Below are positions 1-11,723 of a stretch of 64,000 bases of DNA, in pieces (position 1 is the stretch's first letter; every line of letters begins with the position of its first letter). The stretch comes from Lysobacter enzymogenes. GTDB lineage: Bacteria > Pseudomonadota > Gammaproteobacteria > Xanthomonadales > Xanthomonadaceae. The stretch spans positions 5,883,019 through 5,947,018 of the forward strand of contig NZ_CP067395.1 in NCBI RefSeq assembly GCF_017355525.1. Direction: 5' to 3'. The notes under the pieces were generated by a model. It ran no database searches and had not been told where the DNA came from. It saw only the letters and a list, made by a program, of their open reading frames with translations. The position numbers were made by a program, and so were the translations under genes.

Positions 1-1315
<1,315 letters not shown>

Positions 1316-1454
1316 GCGGGACTCCGGGGACGGAAACGCAGGGACGCAAGCATCGCGCAAACGGCGTGAGCGAGGGGAGACGGCAGTGGAACGGTGCGGG
1401 CCGGCAGGCGCTGTCGCCCGATCCGGAAAAGCGCGGTGCGGCCGCGCGGCGGCT

Positions 1455-2798
1455 TCACTCCCCGCGCGGCTCGACCTTGACCCGGATCTGCCCGTCCTGC
1501 ACGCGCGCGGTCAGGCGGTCGCCCGGCGCGGCGTCGAGCACGCTGCGCACGACCCGTCCGTCTTCGTGCCGGACGATCGCGTAGCCGCGCGCCACCGTCG
1601 CCAGCGGGCTTACCGCTTCCAGCGAGCGCGCCAGTCCGCGCAGGCGCAGCGCGTCGCTGTGCAGGCGGCGCGCGACCGCCGCGCGCGGGCGCAGCGCCAG
1701 CGCGGCCAGACGCTCGCGCAGGCGGGCGATGCGCCGTTGCGGATGGTGCGCGCGCAGCACCGCGTCGTGATGGCGCAGGCGCGCGGTCTCGCGTTCCACG
1801 CGCAGGCGCCAGGCCTGTTCGAGCCGGCGCAGCGCGTCCTGCTGGCGGCTGCGCAGCGTCGCCAGCCGCGCTTGCGGGCGCAGCGCGTTCAAGCGCAGGC
1901 CGGCGCGGTCGGTGCGCTGCATGGCCTGACGCAGGCGCTGGCCGTGCAGGTTGCCCAGGCGCGCTTCCAGCACGCGCAGGCGGTGCAGCAGGTCGTCGCG
2001 TTGCGGCACCAGCAGTTCGGCCGCGACCGACGGCGTCGGCGCGCGCACGTCGGCGGCGAAGTCGGCGAGGGTGAAGTCGGTTTCGTGGCCGATCGCCGAG
2101 ACCACCGGCACCGTCGATGCGGCGATAGCGCGGGCCAGGCGTTCGTCGTTGAACGCCCACAGGTCTTCCAGCGAACCGCCGCCGCGCGCCAGCACGATCA
2201 CGTCGTAACGCTGCGCGGCCTGCGCGCGTTGCAGCATCGCCGCGATCTTCTCGGCCGCGCCGTCGCCTTGCACCGGCACCGGCAACACGTCGGCTTCGGC
2301 CAGCGGGAAGCGCCGGGCGAGCACGCTGAGCACGTCGCGCACCGCCGCGCCGCTGGGCGAGGTGATCACCGCGATGCGCGCGGGGAAGCGCGGCAGTTCG
2401 CGCTTGCGCTCGCGGTCGAACAGGCCTTCGGCGGCCAGCCGCGCCTTGAGTTCCTCGAACGCGCGGCGCAGCGCGCCTTCGCCGGCCTCCTCCATGTGGT
2501 CGAGCACCAGTTGGTAGTCGCCGCGCGCTTCGTACAGGGTCAGCCGGCCGCGCGCGAGCACGCGCAGGCCCTCGCGCGGGACGAACTTCAGCCAACTGCT
2601 CTTGGGCTTGAACATCGCGCAGCGGACCTGGGCGCGCGCGTCCTTGAGGGTCAGGTACAGATGGCCCGAGGACGGCCGCGACAGGTTGCCGAGTTCGCCT
2701 TCGACCCAGATCAGCGGGAAGGTGTCTTCCAGCAGGTTGCGCGCCAGGGTGTTGAGCTGGCTGGGGGTGAGGACTTCGTCGGGGGAACTGAGGTTCAT
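1455..2798 (-). CDS. xseA: Exodeoxyribonuclease VII large subunit
   Basis: 447 residues. XseA is the catalytic subunit of exonuclease VII, which with XseB degrades single-stranded DNA to oligonucleotides. The N-terminal OB-fold carries [20 protein letters not shown], and the nuclease core has [32 protein letters not shown] and the conserved [23 protein letters not shown] long Arg/Leu-rich coiled coil follows, then the short C-terminal domain ([13 protein letters not shown]). I chose the ATG at 2798 ([16 protein letters not shown]) because an upstream in-frame ATG at 2819 would add only seven arginine-rich residues. xseB is not adjacent. Confidence 0.95.
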   Translation of the reverse strand: MNLSSPDEVLTPSQLNTLARNLLEDTFPLIWVEGELGNLSRPSSGHLYLTLKDARAQVRCAMFKPKSSWLKFVPREGLRVLARGRLTLYEARGDYQLVLDHMEEAGEGALRRAFEELKARLAAEGLFDRERKRELPRFPARIAVITSPSGAAVRDVLSVLARRFPLAEADVLPVPVQGDGAAEKIAAMLQRAQAAQRYDVIVLARGGGSLEDLWAFNDERLARAIAASTVPVVSAIGHETDFTLADFAADVRAPTPSVAAELLVPQRDDLLHRLRVLEARLGNLHGQRLRQAMQRTDRAGLRLNALRPQARLATLRSRQQDALRRLEQAWRLRVERETARLRHHDAVLRAHHPQRRIARLRERLAALALRPRAAVARRLHSDALRLRGLARSLEAVSPLATVARGYAIVRHEDGRVVRSVLDAAPGDRLTARVQDGQIRVKVEPRGE

Positions 2799-2951
2799 AA
2801 ACGAACGAGGACGACGCAAGCCGCCAGAAACGAAACAGTGACCCCAATGTTAACCCGCTCGCCTCGCCCCTTCCGGTCCCAGGTTTGCCGAGTCGGATCG
2901 GAAGATATCGGACATCCGATGCCCCTCCATTGAATTCAGGCGTTCCCTCCA

Positions 2952-3042
2952 GACCGTCATCCCCGCGAAGGCGGGGATCCAGAGACTTCAGAGCCATGTC
3001 GCGGTGAAGCCCTGGACCCCCGCGTTCGCGGGGATGACGGTC
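2952..3042. repeat. Inverted intergenic repeat (GTCATCCCCGCGAA type)
   Basis: Two convergent copies of a sequence containing CGTCATCCCCGCGAAGGCGG (2954-2983 and, inverted, 3012-3041) sit between divergent xseA and ispG. Each copy has its own small dyad (CCCCGCGAAGGCGGGG). The same kind of element is scattered through many proteobacterial intergenic regions. Here it could form a long hairpin in either transcript. Confidence 0.75.
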
Positions 3043-3196
3043 CGAGAGGGCGTCCGCTTCTCTGGAAGGGTTCTTCAGGCCCGATGCCTTCCGGCCATAA
3101 CCGCGCCGAACCCAAGCGCCGCAAGCCCTCGCGCCGACCACCGCCCGACTCAGCCGCGCTTCACCCCCGCCGCACCTGCGCGCTTCGCCCCGGCGC

Positions 3197-3202
3197 TACA
3201 AT
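3197..3202 (+). promoter_or_regulatory. Probable -10 box of ispG
   Basis: TACAAT lies eight bases before the chosen ispG ATG. If it is the -10 hexamer, transcription would start at or next to the start codon and give a leaderless or nearly leaderless mRNA, consistent with the lack of a Shine-Dalgarno sequence. No good -35 is visible. Confidence 0.45.
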
Positions 3203-3209
3203 GCCGCCC

Positions 3210-4483
<1,274 letters not shown>

Positions 4484-4487
<4 letters not shown>

Positions 4488-5248
4488 GCGAGGAGCCGCG
4501 CGCGGACGCCGCGTCCGCGCACAGCGACCCGGGCCTGGCCGCGCAAGCGCGCGGCGGCGACGACAACGCGCTCAAGCAGGAGGCGCGGTTCGGCCTGGCC
4601 CTGTTGCGCCGCCACGGCTGGAGCCTGCTGCTGGCGTTCGCCGGCCTGCTGCTGCCGCTGTGGGCGTTCGCCGAACTGGCCGACGAGATCCACGAGCAGG
4701 AAGCCATCGTCTTCGACGTGCCGGTGCTGCAGTACGCGCACGGGCTGTCGCGCGCCAGCCTGGATTTCGCGTTCGCGCTGATTTCCAAGCTCGGCTACCA
4801 GTGGGGCGTGGTCCCGTTCGACCTCGCCCTGGTGCTGGCGCTGACCGCGTTGCGCAGGTTCCGCGAGGCCAGCTTCGCCGCGCTCGCGCTCGGCGGTTCG
4901 GGCCTGCTCAACATCGCCGCCAAGCAGTTCTTCGCGCGCGAGCGGCCGTCGCTGTGGGAATCGATCGCGCCGGAACACAACTACAGTTTCCCCAGCGGCC
5001 ATGCGATGGGGTCGATGACCCTGGCCGCGGTGCTGATCCTGCTGTGCTGGCCGACGCGCTGGCGTTGGGCGGTCATCGGGCTGATGGTGCCGTTCACGCT
5101 TCTGGTCGGCTTCTCGCGCCTGTACCTGGGCGTGCATTACCCGTCCGACATCCTCGCCGGCTGGGCGGTCGCCACCGCCTGGGTCGTGGCGGTCTATCTG
5201 CTGCTCTACGGCAGCCGTCTGCGCCCCTGGCGCGCGGGCGACAACTAA
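4484..5248 (+). CDS. PAP2-family membrane phosphatase
   Basis: 254 residues from a GTG that overlaps the ispG stop codon. It is a polytopic inner-membrane protein with about six hydrophobic segments and the three acid-phosphatase motifs [18 protein letters not shown] and [12 protein letters not shown]. The latter two hold the catalytic histidines. Such enzymes dephosphorylate lipid phosphates such as undecaprenyl diphosphate or phosphatidic acid. Coupling to ispG, which feeds polyprenyl synthesis, makes undecaprenyl diphosphate recycling an attractive but unproven role. The 25 N-terminal residues before the first hydrophobic segment are polar and poorly conserved in type. Confidence 0.88.
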
Positions 5249-5370
5249 ACCCGCCCCCTGTTTGTCAAGCGCCGCGCGGCGCGCGGGCGACCGTTCGTCC
5301 GAAAACTGCTTGATCCGTTCATCAGATTGTCTTGCCCGGCTGGTAGGGGGGTAAGCGCCTACCCGCGTTG

Positions 5371-5394
5371 GCACAAATAGGGGCGTATTTGTGC
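5371..5394. promoter_or_regulatory. Perfect palindrome upstream of protease gene
   Basis: GCACAAATA, six spacer bases, then TATTTGTGC forms a 9-bp perfect dyad about 107 bases before the protease start at 5501. Its AT-rich arms stand out from the GC-rich background and it continues into ATTTGTGCGCGC. That 12-mer also occurs upstream of the second protease gene (11468-11479). It could be an operator or an mRNA hairpin. Confidence 0.4.
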
Positions 5395-5500
5395 GCGCTT
5401 TGGCGCGTCGTTCAGATGGCATCCCGATCACGGTCCACCGGCCTTGCGCGCAGACGCGGGGCCGGCGGGTGTTTGCACACTGAAGTAGGGGACGTTTCAG

Positions 5501-8500
5501 ATGCAGAAGATAGTGAAGAAGACTTCCATCGCGCTCGGCATCGCCGCAGTCGCGGCGATCGCCGGTGCGAGCGTACTGAGCCTGCGCTGGGGCGGCGCGG
5601 ACGCGGTTTCGACCGGCGGCGCGCCGCCGCCGGCGCGCAAGTCCGCCAACGCGGTCAGCGAATACCAGCGTTACATCGTGGTCTACCGCGAAGCGCCGCT
5701 GAGCACCTACCAGGGCGACGTGAAGGGGCTGCCCGCGCCGCAGCGGCTGGCCGAAGCGGCCGGCCTGCGCGCCGCCGGCGAAGGCGGCGCGCGCATCGAC
5801 GTGCACAGCGCCGCCGCGCGCGGCTACGTGGACTACCTCGGCCGCGTCCAGGCCAGCCACGAACGCAAGATCGACGGCCTGCTCGGCCGCAGCATGAAGG
5901 TCGAACACCGCCTGCGCCACGCGCTCAACGCAGTGGTGACCGAACTGACCCCGGCCGAAGCCGCGCGGATCTCGCGCCTGCCGGAAGTGCGCATGGTCAG
6001 TCCCGACGTGCTGCTGCCGCTGCACACCGACGTCGGCCCGCAGCTGATCGGCGCGCCCGCGCTGTGGAACGCGACGCCGACCAATTTCCGCGGCGAAGGC
6101 GTGGTCGTCGGCATCATCGACACCGGCATCAACTTCGGCAGCCCGTCGTTCGCCGCGGTCGACGACAGCGGCTACCACCACATCAACCCGCTCGGCGCCG
6201 GCACGTACCTGGGCACCTGCGCGCCCGGCGGCGTCGACGAGGGCCGCTGCAACGACAAGCTGATCGGCGGCTACGATTTCGTCTGCGAGGATCCGGGCAA
6301 CGCCTGCGCGAACGCCAACTATCGCGAGGAGCCCGGCTTCGGCGACACCAACGGCCACGGCAGCCACACCGCCTCGACCGCGGCCGGCAACGCCCGCACC
6401 GCCAACTTCAAGGGCCGCGACATCCGCATTTCCGGCGTCGCGCCGCACGCCAACATCGTCGCCTTCGACGTGTGCTACACCAACCTCGCGACCGGCCAGG
6501 GCAGCTGCCCGGGGTCGTCGTCGGTGCGCGCGGTCGATCAGGCCATCGCCGACGGCGTGGTCGACGTGCTGAACTTCTCCATCGGCGGCGGCCAGGATCC
6601 GTGGGGCGACGCGGTCTCGCTGGCCTTCCTCAACGCCACCGACGCCGGCATCTACGTCGCCGCGTCGGCCGGCAACGACGGCCCCGGCCCGAACACGCTG
6701 AGCCACAACGAACCGTGGGTCTCCACCACCGCCGCGGCCCAGCACGGGCGCGGCGATTTCGTCCTGCTGATGCAGCTCACCGGCCCCGGCGCGGTGCCGC
6801 CGGCGCTGCAGGCGATCCAGCTGGTCGAAGGCAACAGCGGCACCGCCTTCGCCGCCGCGCTGCCCAACGACACCCCGCTGCGCATCAGCGCCGGCATCGA
6901 CACCGCCGCCGACGGCTGCGCGGCGTTCCCGGCCAATGCGTTCCAGAACGCGATCGCGGTGATCCGCCGCGGCACCTGCAGCTTCACCATCAAGGTGCAG
7001 AACGCGACCGCCGCCGGCGCGCGCGCGGTGCTGATCGCCAACAACGCCGAAGCGGCGATCTCGCCGAGCGTGGCCGGCACCACCATCCCGACCTTCGGCG
7101 TGCCGCTGTCGATCGGCAACGCGATCCGCGACTTCGGCAACGGCAGCGGCAACACCGCCACCGCCGGCGTCGGTTATCCGCCGACGCCGCTGCCGAACAC
7201 GCCCGACGTGCTGGCCGGTTTCAGCTCGCGCGGCCCGGCCGGCAATTTCGACCTGGTCAAGCCCGACGTGACCGCGCCGGGCGTCGCCATCCTCGCGGTG
7301 AAGTCCGGCACCACCCTCACCGGCAACGAGAACCTGGTCGACCTCGACAGCGGCACCTCGATGGCCTCGCCGCACCAGGCCGGCGCCGCCGCGCTGATCC
7401 GCCAGGCGCGCCCGAACTGGACCGTGGCCGAGATCAAGTCGGCGCTGATGATGACGGCCAAGCAGGAGATCTTCAAAGAAGACGAAGTCACTCCCGCCGA
7501 TCCGCTGTCGATGGGCGCCGGCCGCATCCAGATCGATCAGGCGATCAAGGCCGGCCTGTTGCTCGACGAGACCAAGGCCAACTTCCTCGCCGCCGATCCG
7601 CTGGCCGGCGGCAGCCCGTCGTCGCTGAACCTGGCCAGCCTGGGCAAGTTCAACTGCACCGGCTCGTGCACCTTCACCCGCACCTTCCGCAATGCCTTGA
7701 GCACGCGCCAGAGCTGGACGCTCAAGGCGCAGGGCGTAACCGCGCTGGTCACCCCGTCGACGCTGGCGTTGAATCCGGGCGAGAGCAAGGCGGTCAAGAT
7801 CACCGTCAGCGGCGGCTCGCTGCCGGCCACCGGCGCGTTCGCCTACGGCAAGCTGGTGGCGACGCCGTCCGGCGGCAACACCGCGCAGCCGATCCTCAAC
7901 CTGCCGATCGCGGTCGCCCTGCAGCCGGCCAAGCTCGCTCTGGAGCCGGCGCAGATCGCGCTGAGCGTCCCGGCCGGCGGCACCGGCAGCGCCAACTTCC
8001 GCATCCGCAACCTCGGCGGCGGTTCGTTGGACTACCAGATCGACAACACCGGTTCCGGCGGCCGCACCCTGGTCGCGCAGGGGATCGATCCGGAGCGCAA
8101 CGGCTACTACGGCAGCCGCTTCAGCAACGGCGGCACCGCTCCGCGCGCTTCGATGGTCGCCGACGACTTCGTGCTGAGCGATCCGACCACCATCAGCAAC
8201 ATCGTCGCCAACGGCTTCGTGCTCGGCGGCGGCGCGCTGGCGGCGCAGAACGTGGATTGGTCGATCTTCCGCGATGTCGGCGGCAACCCCGAAGGCAATC
8301 CGGAGACCACGCCGAACCTGGCCGTGTGGAACTACCGCGCTGCGCAGAACTCGGCCGGCGTGACCATCCAGGCCGGCACGATCCGTCTGAACCTGGCCGC
8401 GGCCGGGCAGAACGTGACCCTGCCGGCCGGCCGTTACTGGCTGGTGGTGTCCCCGCGCACGCCGATCGCCACGGCCTGGGCCTGGTTCGGTTCGCCCAGC

Positions 8501-8821
8501 GGCGACGGCCAGTACCGCTCGATCGCGGTCGCGGCCAACGGCACCGGCGCCTGGAGTGCGTTGGACCCCGCTGAGGAAGGCCACAACGGTCTGGCGTTCG
8601 GCATGCAGGTGTCCAACGCCTGCGGCGGGACCTGGGTCGGCGCGCCGAACCGCGCGTTCGGCCGTATCGCCGGCAACGGCGGCTACGACACCCAGGTGCA
8701 GATCAGCGCCGCCGGCCTCGCCCCGGGCAACTACTCCGGTTACGTCTGCGTCGCCAGCAACGATACGACCCAGCCGAAGGTCGCCATGCCGATCAAGCTG
8801 ACCGTGACCCCGGCGCCGTAA
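5501..8821 (+). CDS. Secreted subtilisin-like (S8) serine protease with PA insertion and C-terminal Ig-like domains
   Basis: 1106 residues. A basic N-terminus and hydrophobic stretch (residues 5-30) make a signal or anchor. An inhibitor-I9-like propeptide (about 55-175) follows. The catalytic domain shows the triad D207 (GIIDTGINFG), H286 (NGHGSHTAST) and S620 (SGTSMASPH). A protease-associated domain is inserted between His and Ser (about 415-540). After residue 690 come a fibronectin-like domain and two more beta-sandwich modules to 1106, about 260 residues more than its paralogue at 11724. Paired cysteines suggest disulfides outside the cytoplasm. Probably an extracellular nutrient or lytic protease typical of predatory Lysobacter. 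A GGGGAC tract precedes the ATG by six to seven bases. Confidence 0.93.
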   Translation: MQKIVKKTSIALGIAAVAAIAGASVLSLRWGGADAVSTGGAPPPARKSANAVSEYQRYIVVYREAPLSTYQGDVKGLPAPQRLAEAAGLRAAGEGGARIDVHSAAARGYVDYLGRVQASHERKIDGLLGRSMKVEHRLRHALNAVVTELTPAEAARISRLPEVRMVSPDVLLPLHTDVGPQLIGAPALWNATPTNFRGEGVVVGIIDTGINFGSPSFAAVDDSGYHHINPLGAGTYLGTCAPGGVDEGRCNDKLIGGYDFVCEDPGNACANANYREEPGFGDTNGHGSHTASTAAGNARTANFKGRDIRISGVAPHANIVAFDVCYTNLATGQGSCPGSSSVRAVDQAIADGVVDVLNFSIGGGQDPWGDAVSLAFLNATDAGIYVAASAGNDGPGPNTLSHNEPWVSTTAAAQHGRGDFVLLMQLTGPGAVPPALQAIQLVEGNSGTAFAAALPNDTPLRISAGIDTAADGCAAFPANAFQNAIAVIRRGTCSFTIKVQNATAAGARAVLIANNAEAAISPSVAGTTIPTFGVPLSIGNAIRDFGNGSGNTATAGVGYPPTPLPNTPDVLAGFSSRGPAGNFDLVKPDVTAPGVAILAVKSGTTLTGNENLVDLDSGTSMASPHQAGAAALIRQARPNWTVAEIKSALMMTAKQEIFKEDEVTPADPLSMGAGRIQIDQAIKAGLLLDETKANFLAADPLAGGSPSSLNLASLGKFNCTGSCTFTRTFRNALSTRQSWTLKAQGVTALVTPSTLALNPGESKAVKITVSGGSLPATGAFAYGKLVATPSGGNTAQPILNLPIAVALQPAKLALEPAQIALSVPAGGTGSANFRIRNLGGGSLDYQIDNTGSGGRTLVAQGIDPERNGYYGSRFSNGGTAPRASMVADDFVLSDPTTISNIVANGFVLGGGALAAQNVDWSIFRDVGGNPEGNPETTPNLAVWNYRAAQNSAGVTIQAGTIRLNLAAAGQNVTLPAGRYWLVVSPRTPIATAWAWFGSPSGDGQYRSIAVAANGTGAWSALDPAEEGHNGLAFGMQVSNACGGTWVGAPNRAFGRIAGNGGYDTQVQISAAGLAPGNYSGYVCVASNDTTQPKVAMPIKLTVTPAP

Positions 8822-8993
8822 CCGCGCGGCGCGACCGCCGCTACGCCGGCCCCGCAACGCAACGGCCCCGCCGTTGCGTTGCGCGCGGCGCGGCCGCGGC
8901 GGCGCGCGCGCATCGCGCCATGCACTCGCAGGCACGGCCGCGCGACGCGTTCGCGCGGCACGCGCCCCGACACCCGAATTCTGGAGAACCACT

Positions 8994-10499
8994 TTGAATA
9001 CTCTGCACAAGACGCTTCTCGCCGTGGCGCTGTCGCTGGCGACCGGTTACGCCTGGGCCGGCGATACCTGCCAGACCGACGACGGCACCGGCACGATCGG
9101 CAGCAACGGCGCCAACGCGGCCGGCGGCGACGCCATCGCCTGCGGCAGCGGCGCCGATGCGGCCGGCAACGGCAGCAGCGCGATCGGCGCCAACAGCAGC
9201 GCCGGCGGCGGCAGCGCCACGGCCGTCGGCAACGCCAGCGCGGCCGCCGGCGAACAGAGCACGGCCATCGGCGCCGGCGCGCAATCCAGCGGCGATTTCA
9301 GTTCCGCCCTCGGCGCCGGCGCCAGCGCCAGCGCGACCGGCGCGCTCGCCATCGGCCCCGCCAGCAGCGCGTCGGGCGAACAGAGCACGGCGATCGGCGT
9401 CGGCGCCAACGCGACCAACGCCAACAGCAGCGCGATCGGCGACGGCAGCAGCGCCACCGCCGATTTCGCCGCCGCGTTCGGCTCCAGCGCCAGCGCCAGC
9501 GGCCAGTCCGGCGTCGCCGCCGGCGTCGCCAGCAGCGCCGCCGGCGTCAACAGCGCGGCGTTCGGCGCGCAGAGCTCGGCCGGCGCCGACAACGCCAGCG
9601 CGATCGGCGCCAACAGCTCGGCCAGCGCGGCCAATTCGGTCGCGCTCGGCGCCGGTTCGCTCGCCGACCGCGCCAACGCGGTGTCGATCGGCGGCGCCGG
9701 CGCGGAGCGCCAGCTGATCAACCTCGCCGCCGGCACCGCCGACACCGACGCGGTCAACGTGTTGCAGCTCAACACCCTGGCCGGCGCGCTCGGCGGCGGC
9801 GCCAGCTACGCCGGCGGCACCTTCGTCGCGCCGACCTATTCGATCCAGGGCGGCAGCTATCGCGATGTCGGCGCGGCCTTCGCCGCGGTCGACGGGCGCC
9901 TGACCGATCTGTACGGCAAGGTCGCGGCGATTCCGGCCGGTCCGCAGGGCCCGGCCGGTCCGCAAGGCCCGCAAGGCCCGCAGGGTCCGGAAGGCCCGGG
10001 GTCGCCGCTGGCGGCCAGCTACGACGACGCCTCCAAGAGCACCATGACCCTGCAGGGCGCCGGCGGCACGCGCGTGGCCAACGTCGCCAACGGCACCGCG
10101 CCGACCGACGCGGCCAACGTCGGCCAGGTCCAGGCCGGCGATGCGGCCACGCTGCGCAGCGCGAACGCGTACACCGACCAGCGCGTCAACCAGATGCTGG
10201 CCGCGCCGACCGAAGCGATCAACCGCCTGCGCGAAGACATGGAATGGAAGCTGCGCAAGCAGGACCAGCGCATCGACCGGATGGGCGCGATGACCGCGGC
10301 GATGGTGCAGATGTCGGCCAGCGCCTCGGGCCTGCGCACCCAGAACCGGGTCGCGGTCGGCGCCGGTTTCCAGGGCGGCGAGCAGGCCTTGTCGATCGGC
10401 TACCAGCGCGCGATCAGCGACCGCGCGACCTTCACCGTCGGCGGTGCGTTCAGCGACAGCGAAAGCTCGGCCGGCGTCGGTCTGGGCTTCGGTTGGTGA
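8994..10499 (+). CDS. Trimeric autotransporter adhesin (YadA-like) with collagen-like stalk segment
   Basis: 501 residues from a TTG preceded by GGAGAA at seven bases. An upstream in-frame ATG would give a 40-residue arginine-rich leader that spoils the signal peptide, so TTG is preferred. The signal peptide ends at AWA/GDTCQ. Residues about 30-240 are YadA-head repeats of roughly 14 residues (SSAIGANS and similar). The neck (about 245-270) ends DAVNVLQLNTL. A collagen-like run of seven Gly-Pro-X triplets lies at 9939-10007, followed by a second neck-like NVANGTAPTDAANVGQVQ. A coiled coil and the four-strand YadA anchor (from about NRVAVGAGFQGG to the terminal GFGW) complete it. It should trimerise in the outer membrane and mediate adhesion or biofilm formation. 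Confidence 0.92.
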   Translation: MNTLHKTLLAVALSLATGYAWAGDTCQTDDGTGTIGSNGANAAGGDAIACGSGADAAGNGSSAIGANSSAGGGSATAVGNASAAAGEQSTAIGAGAQSSGDFSSALGAGASASATGALAIGPASSASGEQSTAIGVGANATNANSSAIGDGSSATADFAAAFGSSASASGQSGVAAGVASSAAGVNSAAFGAQSSAGADNASAIGANSSASAANSVALGAGSLADRANAVSIGGAGAERQLINLAAGTADTDAVNVLQLNTLAGALGGGASYAGGTFVAPTYSIQGGSYRDVGAAFAAVDGRLTDLYGKVAAIPAGPQGPAGPQGPQGPQGPEGPGSPLAASYDDASKSTMTLQGAGGTRVANVANGTAPTDAANVGQVQAGDAATLRSANAYTDQRVNQMLAAPTEAINRLREDMEWKLRKQDQRIDRMGAMTAAMVQMSASASGLRTQNRVAVGAGFQGGEQALSIGYQRAISDRATFTVGGAFSDSESSAGVGLGFGW

Positions 10500-10537
10500 G
10501 GACGGACGCAGTGCCTTGACGGCCTGCATGCTCGCGA

Positions 10538-10566
10538 AAACGGCGCCCTCGGGCGCCGTTTTTTTT
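10538..10566 (+). terminator. Rho-independent terminator of the adhesin gene
   Basis: A stem AACGGCGCCC / GGGCGCCGTT with a two-base loop is followed by eight or more T residues, about 40 bases after the stop codon. Confidence 0.9.
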
Positions 10567-10778
10567 GTGTTCGCAACGTCGGATCGCCGAGACGCCCATC
10601 GCGGCGCCCGCGCCGCCGCCTCGCGCGGCCGCGCGCGCGCCGCAACCGCGCATGCGCCGGATTTCGCCGGCGCTTGCGGAATCCTGGGCCGAGCGCCGAC
10701 GGCCTGGCGATTCGCGTTCGAACGAAAGCGCAACCGCAAGACCGCTACGGACTCATGCGGCCGCGCCGTTGCGCGAAA

Positions 10779-11093
10779 TCAAACCGCCGCCAGCTGCAAC
10801 AGGCGCGCGAGTTCCTGCGCCTGCGTCTTGCTGAGCCTGTAAGGCACCATGCTGACGGCCAGCGGAGCCTTCGAAACGACCGAGAGCGCTACGAAGTGTT
10901 CGCCGTCGGCGGCCTCCATGCGGAAGACGTTCAAGATCTGCGACAGCACGGCCGATCGGTTCAATTCGACTTTTCCGAGCTCGCGCTTGATGGCGCCGCC
11001 GAGCATCGCGCCGGTCAGGCTGCCATGCCGGGCATAGCGCAGGATGAAGTAGGCCAGCACGCCGAGCACGATCAACGGAACCAGAACGTCCAT
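10779..11093 (-). CDS. Small single-pass membrane protein, unknown function
   Basis: 104 residues, ATG preceded by GAGGAG. Residues 3-20 are a hydrophobic N-terminal anchor (VLVPLIVLGVLAYFIL). The remainder is a soluble alpha/beta domain with SKTQAQELARLLQLAAV at the end. I do not recognise the family. It faces the adhesin gene convergently, sharing the region after the adhesin terminator. The 280 bases between them hold no other gene that I can support. Confidence 0.6.
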   Translation of the reverse strand: MDVLVPLIVLGVLAYFILRYARHGSLTGAMLGGAIKRELGKVELNRSAVLSQILNVFRMEAADGEHFVALSVVSKAPLAVSMVPYRLSKTQAQELARLLQLAAV

Positions 11094-11723
11094 GCAAAAC
11101 TCCTCGGGGGTGGCGGTGTCGTAACGATGCCGGCGGCGCGTCGGACGTATCCGGGCTGCGCGAAAGAGTGCACGACGAGCCGGGCATTGTCATCGCCGTC
11201 GCCGGGTCCGCGCCGGCCGGATCGGGCAGCGCGACGGCGACGCGCGCGATGGATCGATGCGCTTGCGCTCGCGTTGCGCGAAGATCGCTGCCGCGCGCAG
11301 TCGAGCAATGCACGGCGAATCGTCGCGATTCGCGACGGCTGCGTCCAACGACTGCGCGATACGAAGCATCATCGATGCATGAAAGATGCAGTCTGTCGTC
11401 GTCGCCGTTTAGCCAAATGAAGTTTCATGTGCGCAACATGCTGCACTGCGTTATGTAACCAAATGCGATTTGTGCGCGCGGTCACGTCGAAATCTTCCCG
11501 CCTCTTGCAGTGTTCGGCGTGGGTAGGAAGGTTCGGCCCGGCACGGTCCAGTGTGCGGGCACGGTGGCAGGAGCGATCGGCCGATGCGTTAGCGCGCATC
11601 GGTTCACGGACGACGCCCGATCACGCGGTCCCTCCCTGGCCCGACCTCGAACCGCGACCTGCCTGTTGACAGGGGACAGGCGTGGGGCGGTTTCTTCGCG
11701 AACGATACGTGGAGGACCTCTCA
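11094..11723. other. 630-bp intergenic region with promoter of the second protease
   Basis: No convincing gene. The segment 11390-11480 is relatively AT-rich and contains ATTTGTGCGCGC (11468-11479), a 12-mer also present upstream of the first protease. Both upstream regions also contain CACGGTCCA (5429-5437 and 11542-11550). GCCTGT/ACAGGC (11661-11681) can form a small hairpin in the leader. A promoter for the protease must lie here, but no clear -35/-10 pair could be chosen. Confidence 0.35.
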
